From Chamaecyparis obtusa (Eukaryota; Streptophyta; Pinopsida; Cupressales; Cupressaceae): a stretch of 64,000 bases of DNA. This document shows, one piece after another, positions 21,280 through 31,807 of this stretch; the stretch's first letter is position 1, and each line of letters starts with the position of its first letter. The notes beneath the pieces were generated by a model. It saw only the letters and a list, made by a program, of their open reading frames with translations. It searched no databases and had not been told where the DNA came from. Where the stretch lies: assembly GCA_027943335.1 (NCBI GenBank), contig BSBK01007729.1, positions 62,001 through 126,000 on the forward strand. Reading direction: 5' to 3'. The position numbers were made by a program, and so were the translations under genes.

Positions 21280-21737
21280 GAGGGGCGTCGCAACATATAC
21301 TCCGCAATGCCTGTTAGTCCTTTTCCGCAGTTTTCTCCTCCCTTTTCTTCTTATTCTGTGTTTGTTCCTCTCCTTTCCCACCCGTCTTCCTGTTGCATAA
21401 AATCTTTGATGCGGCTTATATATGTATCTTCGATCTACAATTCGTTATTAGTCTCGCACCTCTTCTTCCTCAGATGCCTCTGGTTTCTCCTTGTCCAAGT
21501 CAAAGGCTGGTAGCGGTTTACCCTGCTCCTTGGTCTTTTCCATCTCAACTTCTTGCTTTCGGCTTTTTAGATATTCCTTTCTGCAGTCTGCCAATATCCC
21601 TGCTCATTTCGAAACTTTAATGTCTTTCCCTAACATATCCTTAAGTAACCCTTCTTCCAATGAAGGTGGAACCTCGTTAGCAGAGATCATTGCGGCTGTG
21701 GATCCAATCTCCTTGATTGTTTCTGATTCGTTTAAGT
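21280..21737 (-). pseudogene. LINE ORF1 C-terminal region (first copy)
   Basis: This minus-strand sequence is homologous to 25456-25800 at roughly 85 percent by eye. A charged region (STAAMISANEVPPSLEEG, KDIKVSK) is followed by an acidic stretch. In the second copy the same block lies downstream of an RNA-binding ORF1 domain, so this is the ORF1 tail. At 21737 it stops abruptly against a piece of the 5S-derived repeat. Confidence 0.65.
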
Positions 21738-22045
21738 CCATTTAGCTTGCTACCACACTTGTAAATGCTTCAACAAATGTTGTGTCTTATGACTTATTAC
21801 AAATTCAACTGATAAAATAGAAAATATTTCTCTCAAATTATTTTATAATATAACAATAATAAATTTATAATCATTACTCCCTCCCGTAGGAATGCAAACA
21901 ACATCAACATTAACCAACAATGTAAGCCATCATAATAAACATCAAACTCGTAGATCAAATATGCAATTACAGATAGCGAATATTGAAAGTAATTTTGCAC
22001 ATATTTCTAAGTAAGAATATTAATCATCATATGTTGATTCATTTA

Positions 22046-22676
22046 GACCCTGTTTGGTGCATGTATCGAGAATAGGCCTACTGTAGAATAAGGACCTATT
22101 CTCAGATTAATTAATCTTGAAAACAAAAGCTAGAATAAACTATTATGCATTTGTATCCCATAATGTGGTATTAGAATAAGGATTAATTTTCATTTTTTTA
22201 ATTAATTTGAACAATATGTATTTTTAACTTATTAAAAAATTATAATTATAAAAAAAAAAATTCTTACAAGTTTTAATTTTTGAACTTATCATTTTTGTTG
22301 CTGATTATTAAATTAAAATATATATGTATTTTTAACTTATATATTTTTAAATTAAAATATGTATTATTAGCTTAAAAAATAAGATTATTAAAAATATTAT
22401 TAAAATAAAATTATTATAAAAAAAATTATAACAAAAAAATTATTAAAAAAGTTTATAAAAAATAAGATTATAATCTCTTAATCGTTCTTATACATTTTGT
22501 TATAATTTCGACTCAATGAAAAGTTTATTCTCTAATAAAATAGAATTTGAGGTTTTTTTGGAATTAATTAATCCAAGCGTTGCCCCAAAAATAGGGATTA
22601 ATTTTCTAATTTGCGAATTCAAAAAATGGCATTCTCACATTAAATAATGACTATTCGATCACAAACCAAACGGGCC
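22046..22676. mobile_element. MITE with CCTGTTTGG-type ends
   Basis: This is a 631-bp AT-rich element. The left end is GACCCTGTTTGGTG and the right end, reverse-complemented, is GGCCCGTTTGGTTTG. TTTA lies outside both ends (TTTAG if the end is moved one base). Copy B has an uninterrupted CATTCACCACCTAC at the same site, which proves insertion. No ORF. PIF/Harbinger and hAT MITEs can both have such ends, so the superfamily is open. Confidence 0.75.
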
Positions 22677-22706
22677 TTTAGCACTTACTACCATCATTAA
22701 TTATTT

Positions 22707-22812
22707 CAAATGGGTCTTAGAAGTTAAATATTATAATATTATAAGATATAAGGTTAGTTCAAATTGGTCTTAGAAGTTAAATATTATAATATTATAAGAT
22801 ATAAGATTAGGG
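22707..22812. repeat. 53-bp tandem duplication
   Basis: Two copies of the unit that begins CAAATGGGTCTTAGAAGTTA lie at 22707 and 22760. Copy B has a single unit. The next element is inserted at the end of the second unit. Confidence 0.85.
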
Positions 22813-23785
22813 GAGAGGGACCAATAGTCGTGAGGGCTAACTTTGTCAACATGTAGCCATTGCATGGAATATCCTAAGACTTTCATTTTTTTTAGAAATG
22901 TAAAATGGACGCTTAACTACTTATAACTAAGGTTTGAAGGTGTGGCTCATCACGCAACTCATTAAAATAGCACGCCTAGTTAAATGTGTATAGAAATTGG
23001 CTTTTTAATGATTTGACCAAAACTTAATCTAAAAATCTCTAGTAGTTGAATTTAAAAATATCATTTGTTATTAGTGGGTGATTGTATTTCTATACAAAAT
23101 ATGACATATATGAAACTTAAATGGATCATATACCTATTAGTAATCATAAATATTTGTCATATCTAACTTTCAAATCCAACACAAAAGGACCAAGGCTTCA
23201 ACACAAAATAATTATTTGTTGTTATAAAAATAACACATTATTATATAAAATACAACCTATATCGAACACAAAGGGACCAATAGTTGAACACTAAAACTTT
23301 TTGACAATCTCACACATTTCATCGGAAAATACAAGGTATTTTGGTTGTGTTCACCTTTTATATTTGTGATAAAACTAATTATTAATATGAAATATTCTAA
23401 TGCATATACATTGCTACCCCAATAGTTGTACACATAAGAATAGTATTTGTGCACTAAGATAACAATACTTGTTTAAGTGGGCATCTTATTTTATTAAGTG
23501 GGCATATTATTTTTTAATTGACACACATATGATAGATAGCTATGATATATTATTTGAGACAAAAAGTTATCTATTTCACTTGTTTATGTTATTTTAATAT
23601 AACATTTATAGGTTCTCATGTGTTCAAGTATTGGTCCATTTTTATCAAACATTTGGAATTTTTTTTATTTACATTTGGATTATTTAATCACAATATATAG
23701 TAAAAATGTGGTGTAAGACTGGATAATATATTCACTAGTGACCGCACAACTATTGGACCCTGCACAACTATTGGTCCCTCTCCCC
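22810..23785. mobile_element. 976-bp TIR element, target duplication TA
   Basis: The perfect terminal repeat GGGGAGAGGGACCAATAGT appears inverted at the right end (ACTATTGGTCCCTCTCCCC). Removing it with one TA recreates the GGTTAGTTGATAAAT junction seen in copy B. Further CCAATAGTTGTGC-like copies near both ends (23268, 23411, 23747) are subterminal repeats. No transposase ORF. A TA duplication would fit a Tc1/mariner-type MITE, but the ends are not the usual Stowaway sequence. Confidence 0.82.
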
Positions 23786-24013
23786 TAGTTGATAAATATT
23801 TAGAAATCAATCAATTCATGATCTGTGACCATTGATGGGAGAGGCATCTAATTTGTGGATACAAAATACAGTGTGTGTTTCCCTTTGCTTTTGCCTCAAC
23901 GCTACTGTGGAAAATGCAAACAAAGGGTAGGCATTACATTAACTAAAGATTTGAATATTAATTAGTTAATTATAGAAGCATTACATAAAATGACAATTCT
24001 AAAAATTCTTTGG

Positions 24014-24492
24014 TTGTGATATTGTTATCAGGATTCAACTGTGTAGTTTTTTGAGTCAAACTCATTGACCCATGATTCATGAGTAGTGGTTCACACGAAC
24101 CCATCTCTCATAAGAATGAATGGAACACTTAGCACTCATTGGATTTGGGTGATGCTCATAGAGGTGAAGCACGAGACTTCCCGGGAGGTCACCCATCCCA
24201 GTACTACTCTAGCTCAAGCGCACTTAACTACGGAGTTTCCTCCATGGTTAAACCCACTCTACTTGCATCCTCATTTGCAAAACCTTCACTAGGTGTTGTG
24301 CCTTATGAACCATTCATTAGAAAGCCCCTTAAGCTCATCAATTGATAAGTAGGAGATATTTTCAACAATAAGTCAAATTGTGATATTGCTATCAGGATTC
24401 AACAGTGTAGTTTTTTTGAGTCAAACTCATTGACCCATGATTCATAAGTAGTGGTTCACATGAACCTATCTCTTATGAGAATGAATGGAACA
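24014..24492 (-). mobile_element. 5S-rRNA-derived TRIM-like element, single copy
   Basis: This 479-bp insertion is bounded by 114- and 115-bp direct repeats (24014-24127 and 24378-24492) that start TTGTGATATTG and end TGGAACA. The flanks are TTTGG and CTTGG, one mismatch in five. Copy B has the empty site GTTTGGTTTCC. The 250-bp interior contains, on the minus strand, sequence matching the internal-promoter part of plant 5S rRNA (24163-24238). No convincing tRNA primer-binding site or ORF. Cassandra-type TRIMs also carry 5S sequence, but within the LTR. Confidence 0.75.
24163..24238 (-). other. 5S rRNA-like segment
   Basis: The plus strand reads GACTTCCCGGGAGGTCACCC, then ATCCCAGTACTACTCTAGC and CACTTAACTACGGAGT. 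This is the reverse complement of about nucleotides 35-110 of plant 5S rRNA, covering the box A, intermediate and box C control region. The first third of the 5S gene is not recognisable. It is not a functional 5S gene, but the pol III control elements are the best conserved part of the repeat. Confidence 0.8.
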
Positions 24493-25123
24493 CTTGGTTT
24501 CCATATGTAGGTAAAAAAAATTTCCATTAAAGGACGTGATATATGTTAGAACATGTGAAATGATTTTTCATTTAATAATAAATTATATGGTTTAAATAAC
24601 ATTTAGATAATTTCATTTTCGGAACGAATCTTAAAAAGTTTTAGCACGTTAATTCTGACTGAGCCAGTCAAAGGAATCATAATTTGACAAAGCACGTGGT
24701 TTTGAAAAGGTCTCCCGGCTATTCCGTACATATGCTTTTGCAAACACGACCAATGTTAATTTTCAAAACTTAAGGCTACATATTGTGAAAATAAAATATG
24801 TTATATAAAATTTAAGTTATCCCTTGATAATAACGGAGTTATGGATTTTTTGTTGCCGTTGAGTCAAAGTTCAACAACATTTGTTTGCCACCATCTTACA
24901 TAAAATATGGAATGGTAGGCCACTTCACCTTTATTTTTACAAATTCTTTTTTCATTTGTCATAGCGAAGATGATATATGAATTGTACCGATAATTGGTTC
25001 ACTTTTTTTATTCACACTCTTGAGTGGAGGATTTTTCAAACGTAATTTACAGTGAGCTTTTTAACCCCATTGACTGGCCCGCTTTAGCTAGGTGTAACTT
25101 TTACACTGTTAATTATGTTTGAG

Positions 25124-25455
25124 TTGTGATATTGCTATGATATTCAATTCTGTAATTTTATATTCAAATTCATTGACCCATGTTTCATAAGTAGCAGCTT
25201 ACAAAAATCTATTTTTCGTAAGAATTAATGGAACACTTAGTACTCATTCTATCTAGATGATGTTCAAGAGTGAAGCATCAGGCCTTCCTGAGAGGTCACC
25301 TATCTTAGTATTGTTCTAAGTCAAGCGTACTTAACTATGGAGTTTCCTCCAAAGTTAAGCCCACTTAACTCACTACCCCATTTACAAAGCCTTTTATAAG
25401 TGTTGCACCTTTGAATCATTTATTATACAACCTCTTTATCTCATCAATAGATCCA
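25124..25455 (-). repeat. 5S-derived repeat unit, 3'-truncated
   Basis: This is a single unit starting TTGTGATATTGC with the 5S-like block at about 25285-25345 (GAGAGGTCACC, AAGCGTACTTAACTATGGAG). It stops after CCATAGAAAATC, where LINE ORF1 sequence begins. It sits at the same end of copy A as the tandem array does in copy B. Confidence 0.8.
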
Positions 25456-26340
25456 TAGAAAATCTTAGATGCAGATTCACTTATGTATCTTCGATCTATA
25501 ATTCCTTATAAGTCCAGCACCTCTTCTTCCTCAGACCACTCAGATGCCTCTGGTTCCCCCTTATCCAAGTCAGATGCTCCTTGGTCTTTTGCTTCTCAAC
25601 TTCTTGCTTTAGGCTTTTTGGTCCTTCCTTTTTGCAGTCTGCCAATATCCCTTCTCCTTTAGAAACTTTAATGTCTTTCCTTAACAAATCCCAAAGTAAC
25701 CCTTTTTCCAATGAAGGTGGAACCTCCTTTGCAGAGGTCATCGCGGCTGTGGATCCAGCCTCCTTGATTGCTTCTAATTTAATATTACTTTTCCCCAACG
25801 CCTGAACCACACACTAGAGAGTGTTCCTCCGTTGGGTTTCTTACCCCGTGCTCTGAAGGCAGTTGCAGGCAATTCTCTGCGTTCTGCTATCTCTATCTCT
25901 AAAAGCGTTTCACTTGTATCTCTATCGATTGCCTGCAAACTCCGTTGGAGGTTGTGAGTTGTATGGTTGCAGGGATCGGGTGAATAGAGATGAGTTTAAC
26001 CCTTACATATAACATCGACTCATTATTCCCAATTTCAAATCCTGGCACGATCCAATCTTCTCTATGGATTCTGCTGTCAATATTCTAGTCTAGGGGTAAA
26101 TTGTTTAATCTGATCGAATAGGCCCTTTCGCAAGGAAACATGTCTTTAGGGTTGAAATTCCCTTCCCAGGACTTGGTGTAGATCAATGCATCTACGCATC
26201 GCAATGGTGCCTTTGATATATCGAGAGAGCACGCCTCCTGATTAACCCTCCTAGATATATTGATAGAGATAGATAGCGGCTAAGCTTTGTTGATGTTGTA
26301 TCCTAAAACCCCTTCCTCTGTGTCCAAATTTCGCCCATTC
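25456..26340 (-). pseudogene. LINE ORF1 fragment (second copy)
   Basis: Minus-strand sequence. From about 26180 frames give SWEGNFNPKDMFPCERAY, SIRLNNLPLD, then EIGNNESMLYVRVKLI, resembling the DUF4283-type RNA-binding region of plant L1 ORF1 (position of LP...W and the LY.RV block). A charged C-terminal ORF (25810-25496, 104 codons, with STAAMTSAKEVPPSLEKG) follows. ORF1 binds LINE RNA. Nothing of ORF2 follows, and at 25455 it meets the 5S-derived repeat. Confidence 0.62.
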
Positions 26341-27180
26341 TATCAGCTAATATTTACCCATTATAAAAAATATTTTATTTGACACACATTAACGACCTCA
26401 TGTAAATTCCACATCCATTGATTGTTGGCTATGGCCAGAAACTCTCAATGAGGCTAAAAATTAGTTGACCCTAAAAATCCTCTTGCTCCGATAAATTTTT
26501 AATACATTTTATGACATAAAAATCATCTGAAAAACTATAAAAAATTACTTGATTCTGTTTATCTGTTGTAGAAACGGGTTATGATGAGAAATCATCTGCA
26601 TATTAAAGCAAGGATGAAAAAGACAATCTTATGGTAGTCTTCAGATGGTGGATCTATTGCTAAGTCTTATCTTTGTGAGTGTTCTGCAGCTATTTTCTTA
26701 TAAATTTCCACAATTTTAAACACTGCTTCTATAATTGTATATATTCAATTTTTTTAATTCGGTTTTACACATCTATAAAGTACTTTTCAATATCTAATAT
26801 GGGAGCAATAGTTTAATTTGTTAGGTAGAATTTTAGCGTTATTTCTCTTTTAGAAATCAAAATTTTGCACTCAATAAGACTTGATTTCTATTAGACTTGA
26901 TTTCTATTAGACTGATTCTGAATCTGTCAATTTTGCAAATAAACCAAAGACCCATCACACCCATTTTTTTTGTAACCTCAACAATTGAAAGCAATATTTC
27001 CACAGTCATACATTATTTCTACCCTCCTTTCTGGAAGTCTTTTCAATCGAATCATTCGGTCTATAAGAAAGATTTAGAAATAGCTTTAATGATAGGCTCT
27101 CTGGAAACAAATTTCTCTAAACATGTATCAAATCATCTGAATGAAATGTATACAATTATGGTTAGAATAGACTGCTAAAA
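26341..27180. other. unassigned AT-rich sequence
   Basis: No coding homology was recognised. A 16-bp direct duplication (GACTTGATTTCTATTA) occurs at about 26879-26911. The 93-codon plus-strand frame at 26897-27178 has no family resemblance and is not called a gene. Confidence 0.4.
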
Positions 27181-27830
27181 CGATGACAGCATTGAGAGGC
27201 GATTTTTGCAAACGAAATCATACATGCATAGCTCTCATAATTTAGTTTGAAGTGAAGAACTTACCAGAAGACAGTCACAAATACAAGTTGTTATGACTCA
27301 GAGCCTTTATGCGCCTATGCTGCAATCACAGATGCCAATGTGTTAATGAACAAGTTTATAAAATAGCTTAAGCAAAAGCCAAACATAACCTACTCTCTAA
27401 GTCGTGTGTACCCTGAAGCGCTTACTCACCGTTTCTGTTGTAAACCTCCTCCTTACCCAAACTCGCAGCTTGAGGAAATACTTTATCTACTTAATAAGAA
27501 AAATTCCGCTTTACCTGATACATTATGCAGAAGACTTTTCTGAGCATACAGTCAATTGTAACGTAACATTGCCGACAACTTCTTCTTGAGCTCCGAGCCG
27601 CTTTCTTACCTCTTCAAACCGCGTGCTCCATTTCCTCCATTGTAGTTGTATCCACCCACGCTGCATTACTTTATTTATTTCGCGTCCAATACAGCTGCGC
27701 ACAGGAGTCATGGACAAAGATCCAAACCATTTTGCTCGTTGACATGAACATGTAAACAAACCATTTTGTTTGTTTGTGGATAAGGGGGTAATCTTCTAGA
27801 GAATATTATCCGTTCTACCAATTTTTTATA
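27181..27830 (-). other. unassigned, possibly low-copy sequence with a small minus-strand ORF
   Basis: This has more mixed base composition than its surroundings and no internal or window-wide repeats. A minus-strand ORF, 27759-27523 (78 codons, MFTCSCQRAKWFGSLSMTPV onward, then WIQLQWRKWSTRFEEVRKRL), is basic and without a known domain. On the same strand GAAGAG followed by GTAAGA near 27608-27619 would make a good splice donor, so an exon or exon relic is conceivable. The evidence is too weak to call a gene. Confidence 0.3.
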
Positions 27831-28869
27831 GCAATTCAAAAAAGGAGTGAGTGAAATTGAAGGTCTCATACATTATTTGGTCAATAGTGAAATTAGTAGT
27901 CTTATAGATTATTAGGTTCAATCTTTCGCTCGTTTTTTATAGCGCGTGAATTAGATTAGGAAGAAAAACAAAGATTCTTTTGTATTTCATAATGTCAAGC
28001 AGTTTAGACTTATAATAATGTGAAACTACTTTATATTTCTAGGAGGAGGCACCTAATTCTACTCTAAACGAGGTGTACATACTTTAGCCCTTGTTTGGAC
28101 TTGTAATAATATGAAACTACCCTATTTTTTGTGAAGGGGGCATTTAATTGTACTATAAATGAGGTGTGCATACCTTACCCCTTGTGTAACCTCTCTTTCA
28201 AGAGCACAAGTTCTTCTACAAGAATTGAAATAGAATATAGAATTAGAAGACCTTTACCATTTGTGAGACCAAAGATAGAACGGTTGAGATTGGACTAGAA
28301 TGAAAAAAAAAAAACTTTTGAATCTACGAGGCCAAAGAGAGAGTGGCTGAGATTGGAAAAGAATGTAATACAAGACTTTAACATCCACAAGGCCAAATAT
28401 AGTCTATAAGATTGGATAGCTCACTCAATGATCAATAGACTCAAAAATTAGATAGATATTTTAAAAGTATTGCATAGCGACTACTTCTTGTTTTTTGTAC
28501 TATTTAAAAATCAATAAATTTTCTAATTGTCTGGTTTCATCTTTTTAAGTGAAATTAGTGATCTCCTAGATTGCTTGGTTCGATTGTTCGTTTCACTCTT
28601 GCTTTAATTATAGAATGTGGTTGACATTGGAATAGAATGGAAGTAGAAGACCTTTAACATCATGAGATTAGAGATAGAATGGTTGAGATTGGAATAGAAT
28701 AGAAAGAAGGTTGAAAATAGAATAGAAAAGCAAAAAAAATTGTTTACCATCCATGAGGCCAAAGATAGTCTATAAGATTGGATGATTTAGTTACTCATCA
28801 ATGGACTAAAAAAAAATAGATTCACTTTTCATTTAAGTTTGATGAGTAAATTATTTTATGTGCTTTGTC
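27831..28869. repeat. AT-rich region with a diverged internal duplication
   Basis: About 28190-28460 and 28620-28830 share a diverged direct repeat. Both contain GAAGACCTTTA, a GAGGCCAAA block and AGTCTATAAGATTGGAT followed by a CAATG.ACT block. Each also has GATTGGAATAGAATG-like short repeats. No ORF or known family. Confidence 0.55.
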
Positions 28870-29165
28870 TATGATCTTAGATATCAGAAGCTGTGTAGTT
28901 TTGGAGTCACACTGATTCATGTTTTAATGAGTGGTGGTTCACAAGAATCAATCTTCCATGAGAATGAATGTAATACTTGGCATTCATTGCATTTAGGTGA
29001 TGTTCATAAAGGTGAAGTATACTCATCCCACTATAGCTCTAACTCTAGTGTCTATATCCATTGAATTTCCTACAAATTTAAGTCCACTTAGCTTGCTATC
29101 ACATTTACAAAAGCTTCAACAAATTTTATGTCTTATGACTTATTACAAATTCACCTCATCAGATA
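28870..29165 (-). repeat. diverged 5S-derived repeat unit at the left edge of copy B
   Basis: It begins near TATGATCTTAGATATCAG (compare TTGTGATATTGCTATCAG) and continues with CTGTGTAGTTTTGGAGTCAC. The 5S-like block is decayed. It merges into the first part of copy B through the shared CTTGCTA to GACTTATTAC stretch, so the A and B duplications share this left border. Confidence 0.7.
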
Positions 29166-30268
29166 GAAGATATTTCTCACAACTCATTTTGTAATACAAC
29201 AATAATAAATTTATAACAATTACTCCCTCCCATAAGACATGCAAACAACATCAATTTTAACCAGCAATGTAAGCCATCATAATAAACATCAAACTCGTAG
29301 ATCAAAATTGGCAATTGTGTATGCAGAGAGAAGGTAATTTTGCACAGATTTCTACGTAAGAATATTAATCATCATATGTTGACTCATTCACCACCTACTA
29401 CCATAATTAATTATTTCAAATGGGTTTTAGAAGTCAAATATTATAATAGTATAAGATATAAGGTTAGTTGATAAATATTTAGAAATCAATCAATTCATAA
29501 AAATTATTTAGTATAATGACAAAAAATTTAAAGTGCCTAACGTGCTGAGTCTGCCACCATTGATGGGAGAGGCACGTAATTTGTGGATACAAAATACAGT
29601 GTGTTTCCCTTCGCTTTCACCTCCACGCTACCAAGTGCGGAAAATTCAAACTAAGGGTAGGCATTACATTAATTAAAGATTTGAATATTAATTAGTTAAA
29701 TATAGAAGCATTACATAAAATGAAAATTCTAAGTATTGTTTGGTTTCCATAGGTCGGTGAATTATTCTTTCTTTAAAGGACGTGATATACGTTAAACATG
29801 TGAAATGGTTTGTCATTTAAAAAAAATTATATGGTTTAAATGACATTTAGATAATTTTGTTTTGGGAACGAATCTTATAATGTTTTAGAATATTAATTCT
29901 GACTGAACCAGTCAAAGGAATCATAATTTGACAAAGCACGTGGCTTTGAAAAGGTCTCCCGGCTGCTCCGTACATATGCTTTTGTGAACACGACCAATGT
30001 TAATTTTCAAAACTTAAGGCTGCATATTGTGAAAATAAAATATGTTACAGAAAATTTAAGATATTCCTTGATATTAACGGAGTTATGAATTTTTGGTTGC
30101 CGTTGAGTCAAAGTTCAACAACATTTGTTTGCCACCATCTTACATAAATTGTAGCGATAATTGGTTCACTTTTTTCTTTCACACTCTTGCGCGGAGGATT
30201 TTTTAAACGTAATTTACGGTGAACTCTTTAACCCCATTGACTGGTCAATTATGTTCATTATGTTCAAG
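29086..30268. repeat. duplicated non-coding segment, copy B
   Basis: This is homologous to copy A but lacks its three insertions and the 53-bp duplication, so it shows the pre-insertion state. Shared landmarks include ATTACTCCCTCCC, CAAACTCGTAGATCAAA, GGTCTCCCGGCT and TTGCCGTTGAGTCAAAGTTC. It ends where the 5S-derived tandem array begins. No conserved ORF. Confidence 0.85.
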
Positions 30269-31807
30269 TTGTGATATTGCTATGAGGAGTCAAGTGTGCA
30301 GTTTTTAGTCAAATTCATTGACTCATGTTTTATGAGTAGCAGTTCACAAAAATTCATTTCTCATTAGAATTAATGGATCACTTAGTACTCATTGCATCTA
30401 GGTGATGCTCAAGGGTGAAGCATCAGGCCTTTCTAGAAGGTCACATATCCTAGTATTGTTCCAACTCAAGCGTACTTAACTATGAAGTTTCCTCCAAGGT
30501 TAAGCCCACTTAACTTGCTACCCCATTTGCAAAGCCTTTTGTAAGTGTTGCGCCTTTGAATCATTTATAATACAACCTCTTTAGCTCATCAATATAGATA
30601 AGTAAGAGATATTATCCATAGAAAATCAAAGTGTGATATTGCTATTAAGATTCAATTGTGTAGTTTTTGAGTCAAACTCATTGACTCCTGTTTCATGAGT
30701 ATTGGTCTACAAGATCCCATCTCCTGTAAGAATTAATGAAACACTTTGCAGGCATTACATCTAGGTGACACTTACAGGGGTGAAGAACTGAGCCTTCCTG
30801 AGAGATCACACATCCTAGAATTACTCCAACTCAAATGTGTTTAACCATGGGTTTCCCTCAAGGTTAAGCCCACTTGGCTTGCTACCCCATTTGCAAAATC
30901 TTCAACAAGTGTTCTCCCTTATCAACCTCTTATTACAAAGTCCCTTTAGCTCAACAAGTGATTAACTTAGGAGATAATTTCCACAACAAGTCAAATTGTG
31001 ATATTGCTATTGGGATTTAAATGCGTAGTTTTTGAGTCAATCTCATTGATCCATGTTTCATGAGTAGTGGTTGACAAGAATGCATCTCTCATAAGAATTC
31101 ATGGAAAAGTTAGCACTCATTGCATTTAGGTGATGCTAACAGAGTTGAAGCATCAGGCCTTCTCGAGAGTTCACCTATCCTAGTATTGCTCCAACTCAAA
31201 CCCAATTAACCATAGAGTTTCCTCCAAGGTTAAGCCCACTTAGCTTGCTACCAAACATTCAACAAGTGAACACGACTTCTTATTATAAAGACCCTTTAGC
31301 TCATCAACTGATGAGTAGCTGATATTCCATAGGAAGTCAATTTGTAATATTTCTATTAGGATTCATATGTGTTACTTTTGAGTCAAACCCATTGGCTCAT
31401 GTTTCATGAGTAGTGGTTCACATGAACTAATCTCTCATAAAATTAATAGAACACTTAACATTCATTACATCTCGGTTATGTTCATAGGAGTGAAGCATTA
31501 GGCTTTCTAGGGAGGTCACCCATCCTCGCATTACTCCAATTCAAGCATGCATAACTTGGGAATTTTCTCCAAGGTTAGTCCCATTTAGCTTGCTATTCCA
31601 TTTGAAAAACCTTCAACAAGTGTTGTGCCTTATGAGCCATTTATTATAGAGCCCTTTAGCTCATCAACTAATAAGTAGGAGATATTTTCGACAACAAGTC
31701 AAATAGTGATATTGCTATCAGGATTGAACTATGTAGTTTTTGTGTCAAACTCAATGAATTCATATTTTATGAGTATTAGTTGAGAAGAATCCATCTCTTG
31801 TAAGATT
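30269..31807 (-). repeat. tandem array of 5S-derived repeats, 4.3 units
   Basis: Head-to-tail units begin at about 30269, 30631, 30996, 31342 and 31704, with periods of 346-365 bp. Each has the TTGTGATATTG start, a GTTCACAAGAA region, the antisense 5S-like block (GAGGTCACCCATCCT-like, then TACTTAACTATGGAG-like) and the TTTAGCTCATCAA segment. The last unit stops about 104 bp in. The layout equals terminal repeat and interior alternating, as expected if a short LTR-type element expanded by recombination. Confidence 0.82.

Larger units (their letters stand above)
16380..21737 (-). mobile_element. L1-like LINE, internally deleted, split by a small copia element
   Basis: This minus-strand non-LTR retrotransposon is recognised by pieces in the right order from right to left: ORF1 C-terminus (21401-21737), endonuclease (20780-21260), the C-terminal half of RT (about 20280-20760), thumb/connection (19507-20280) and a zf-RVT-type cysteine segment (19507-19600 continuing at 16500-16852). 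The N-terminal half of RT is missing, so a large internal deletion lies near 20760. The 16853-19501 copia element interrupts it. Many stops and shifts are present. The 3' end is not defined. Confidence 0.8.
21738..25123. repeat. duplicated non-coding segment, copy A
   Basis: This is homologous to copy B (29086-30268) along its length, close to 90 percent by eye outside indels. It opens with a fragment of the 5S-derived repeat (CTTGCTACC to GACTTATTAC) and ends at the next 5S-derived repeat at 25124. Copy A carries three insertions absent from B: 22046-22676, 22810-23785 and 24014-24492. It also has a 53-bp tandem duplication at 22707-22812. No ORF is conserved between copies. Confidence 0.85.

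Noticed and set aside
24163..24238. Functional 5S rRNA gene
   Set aside because: Only about the last two thirds of the gene is recognisable, with several changes, and it is embedded in a dispersed repeat with its own boundaries.
30269..31807. CRISPR-like or genuine satellite array
   Set aside because: Units are 346-365 bp with no spacer pattern, and single dispersed copies exist with insertion boundaries, so it is a retroelement-derived array.
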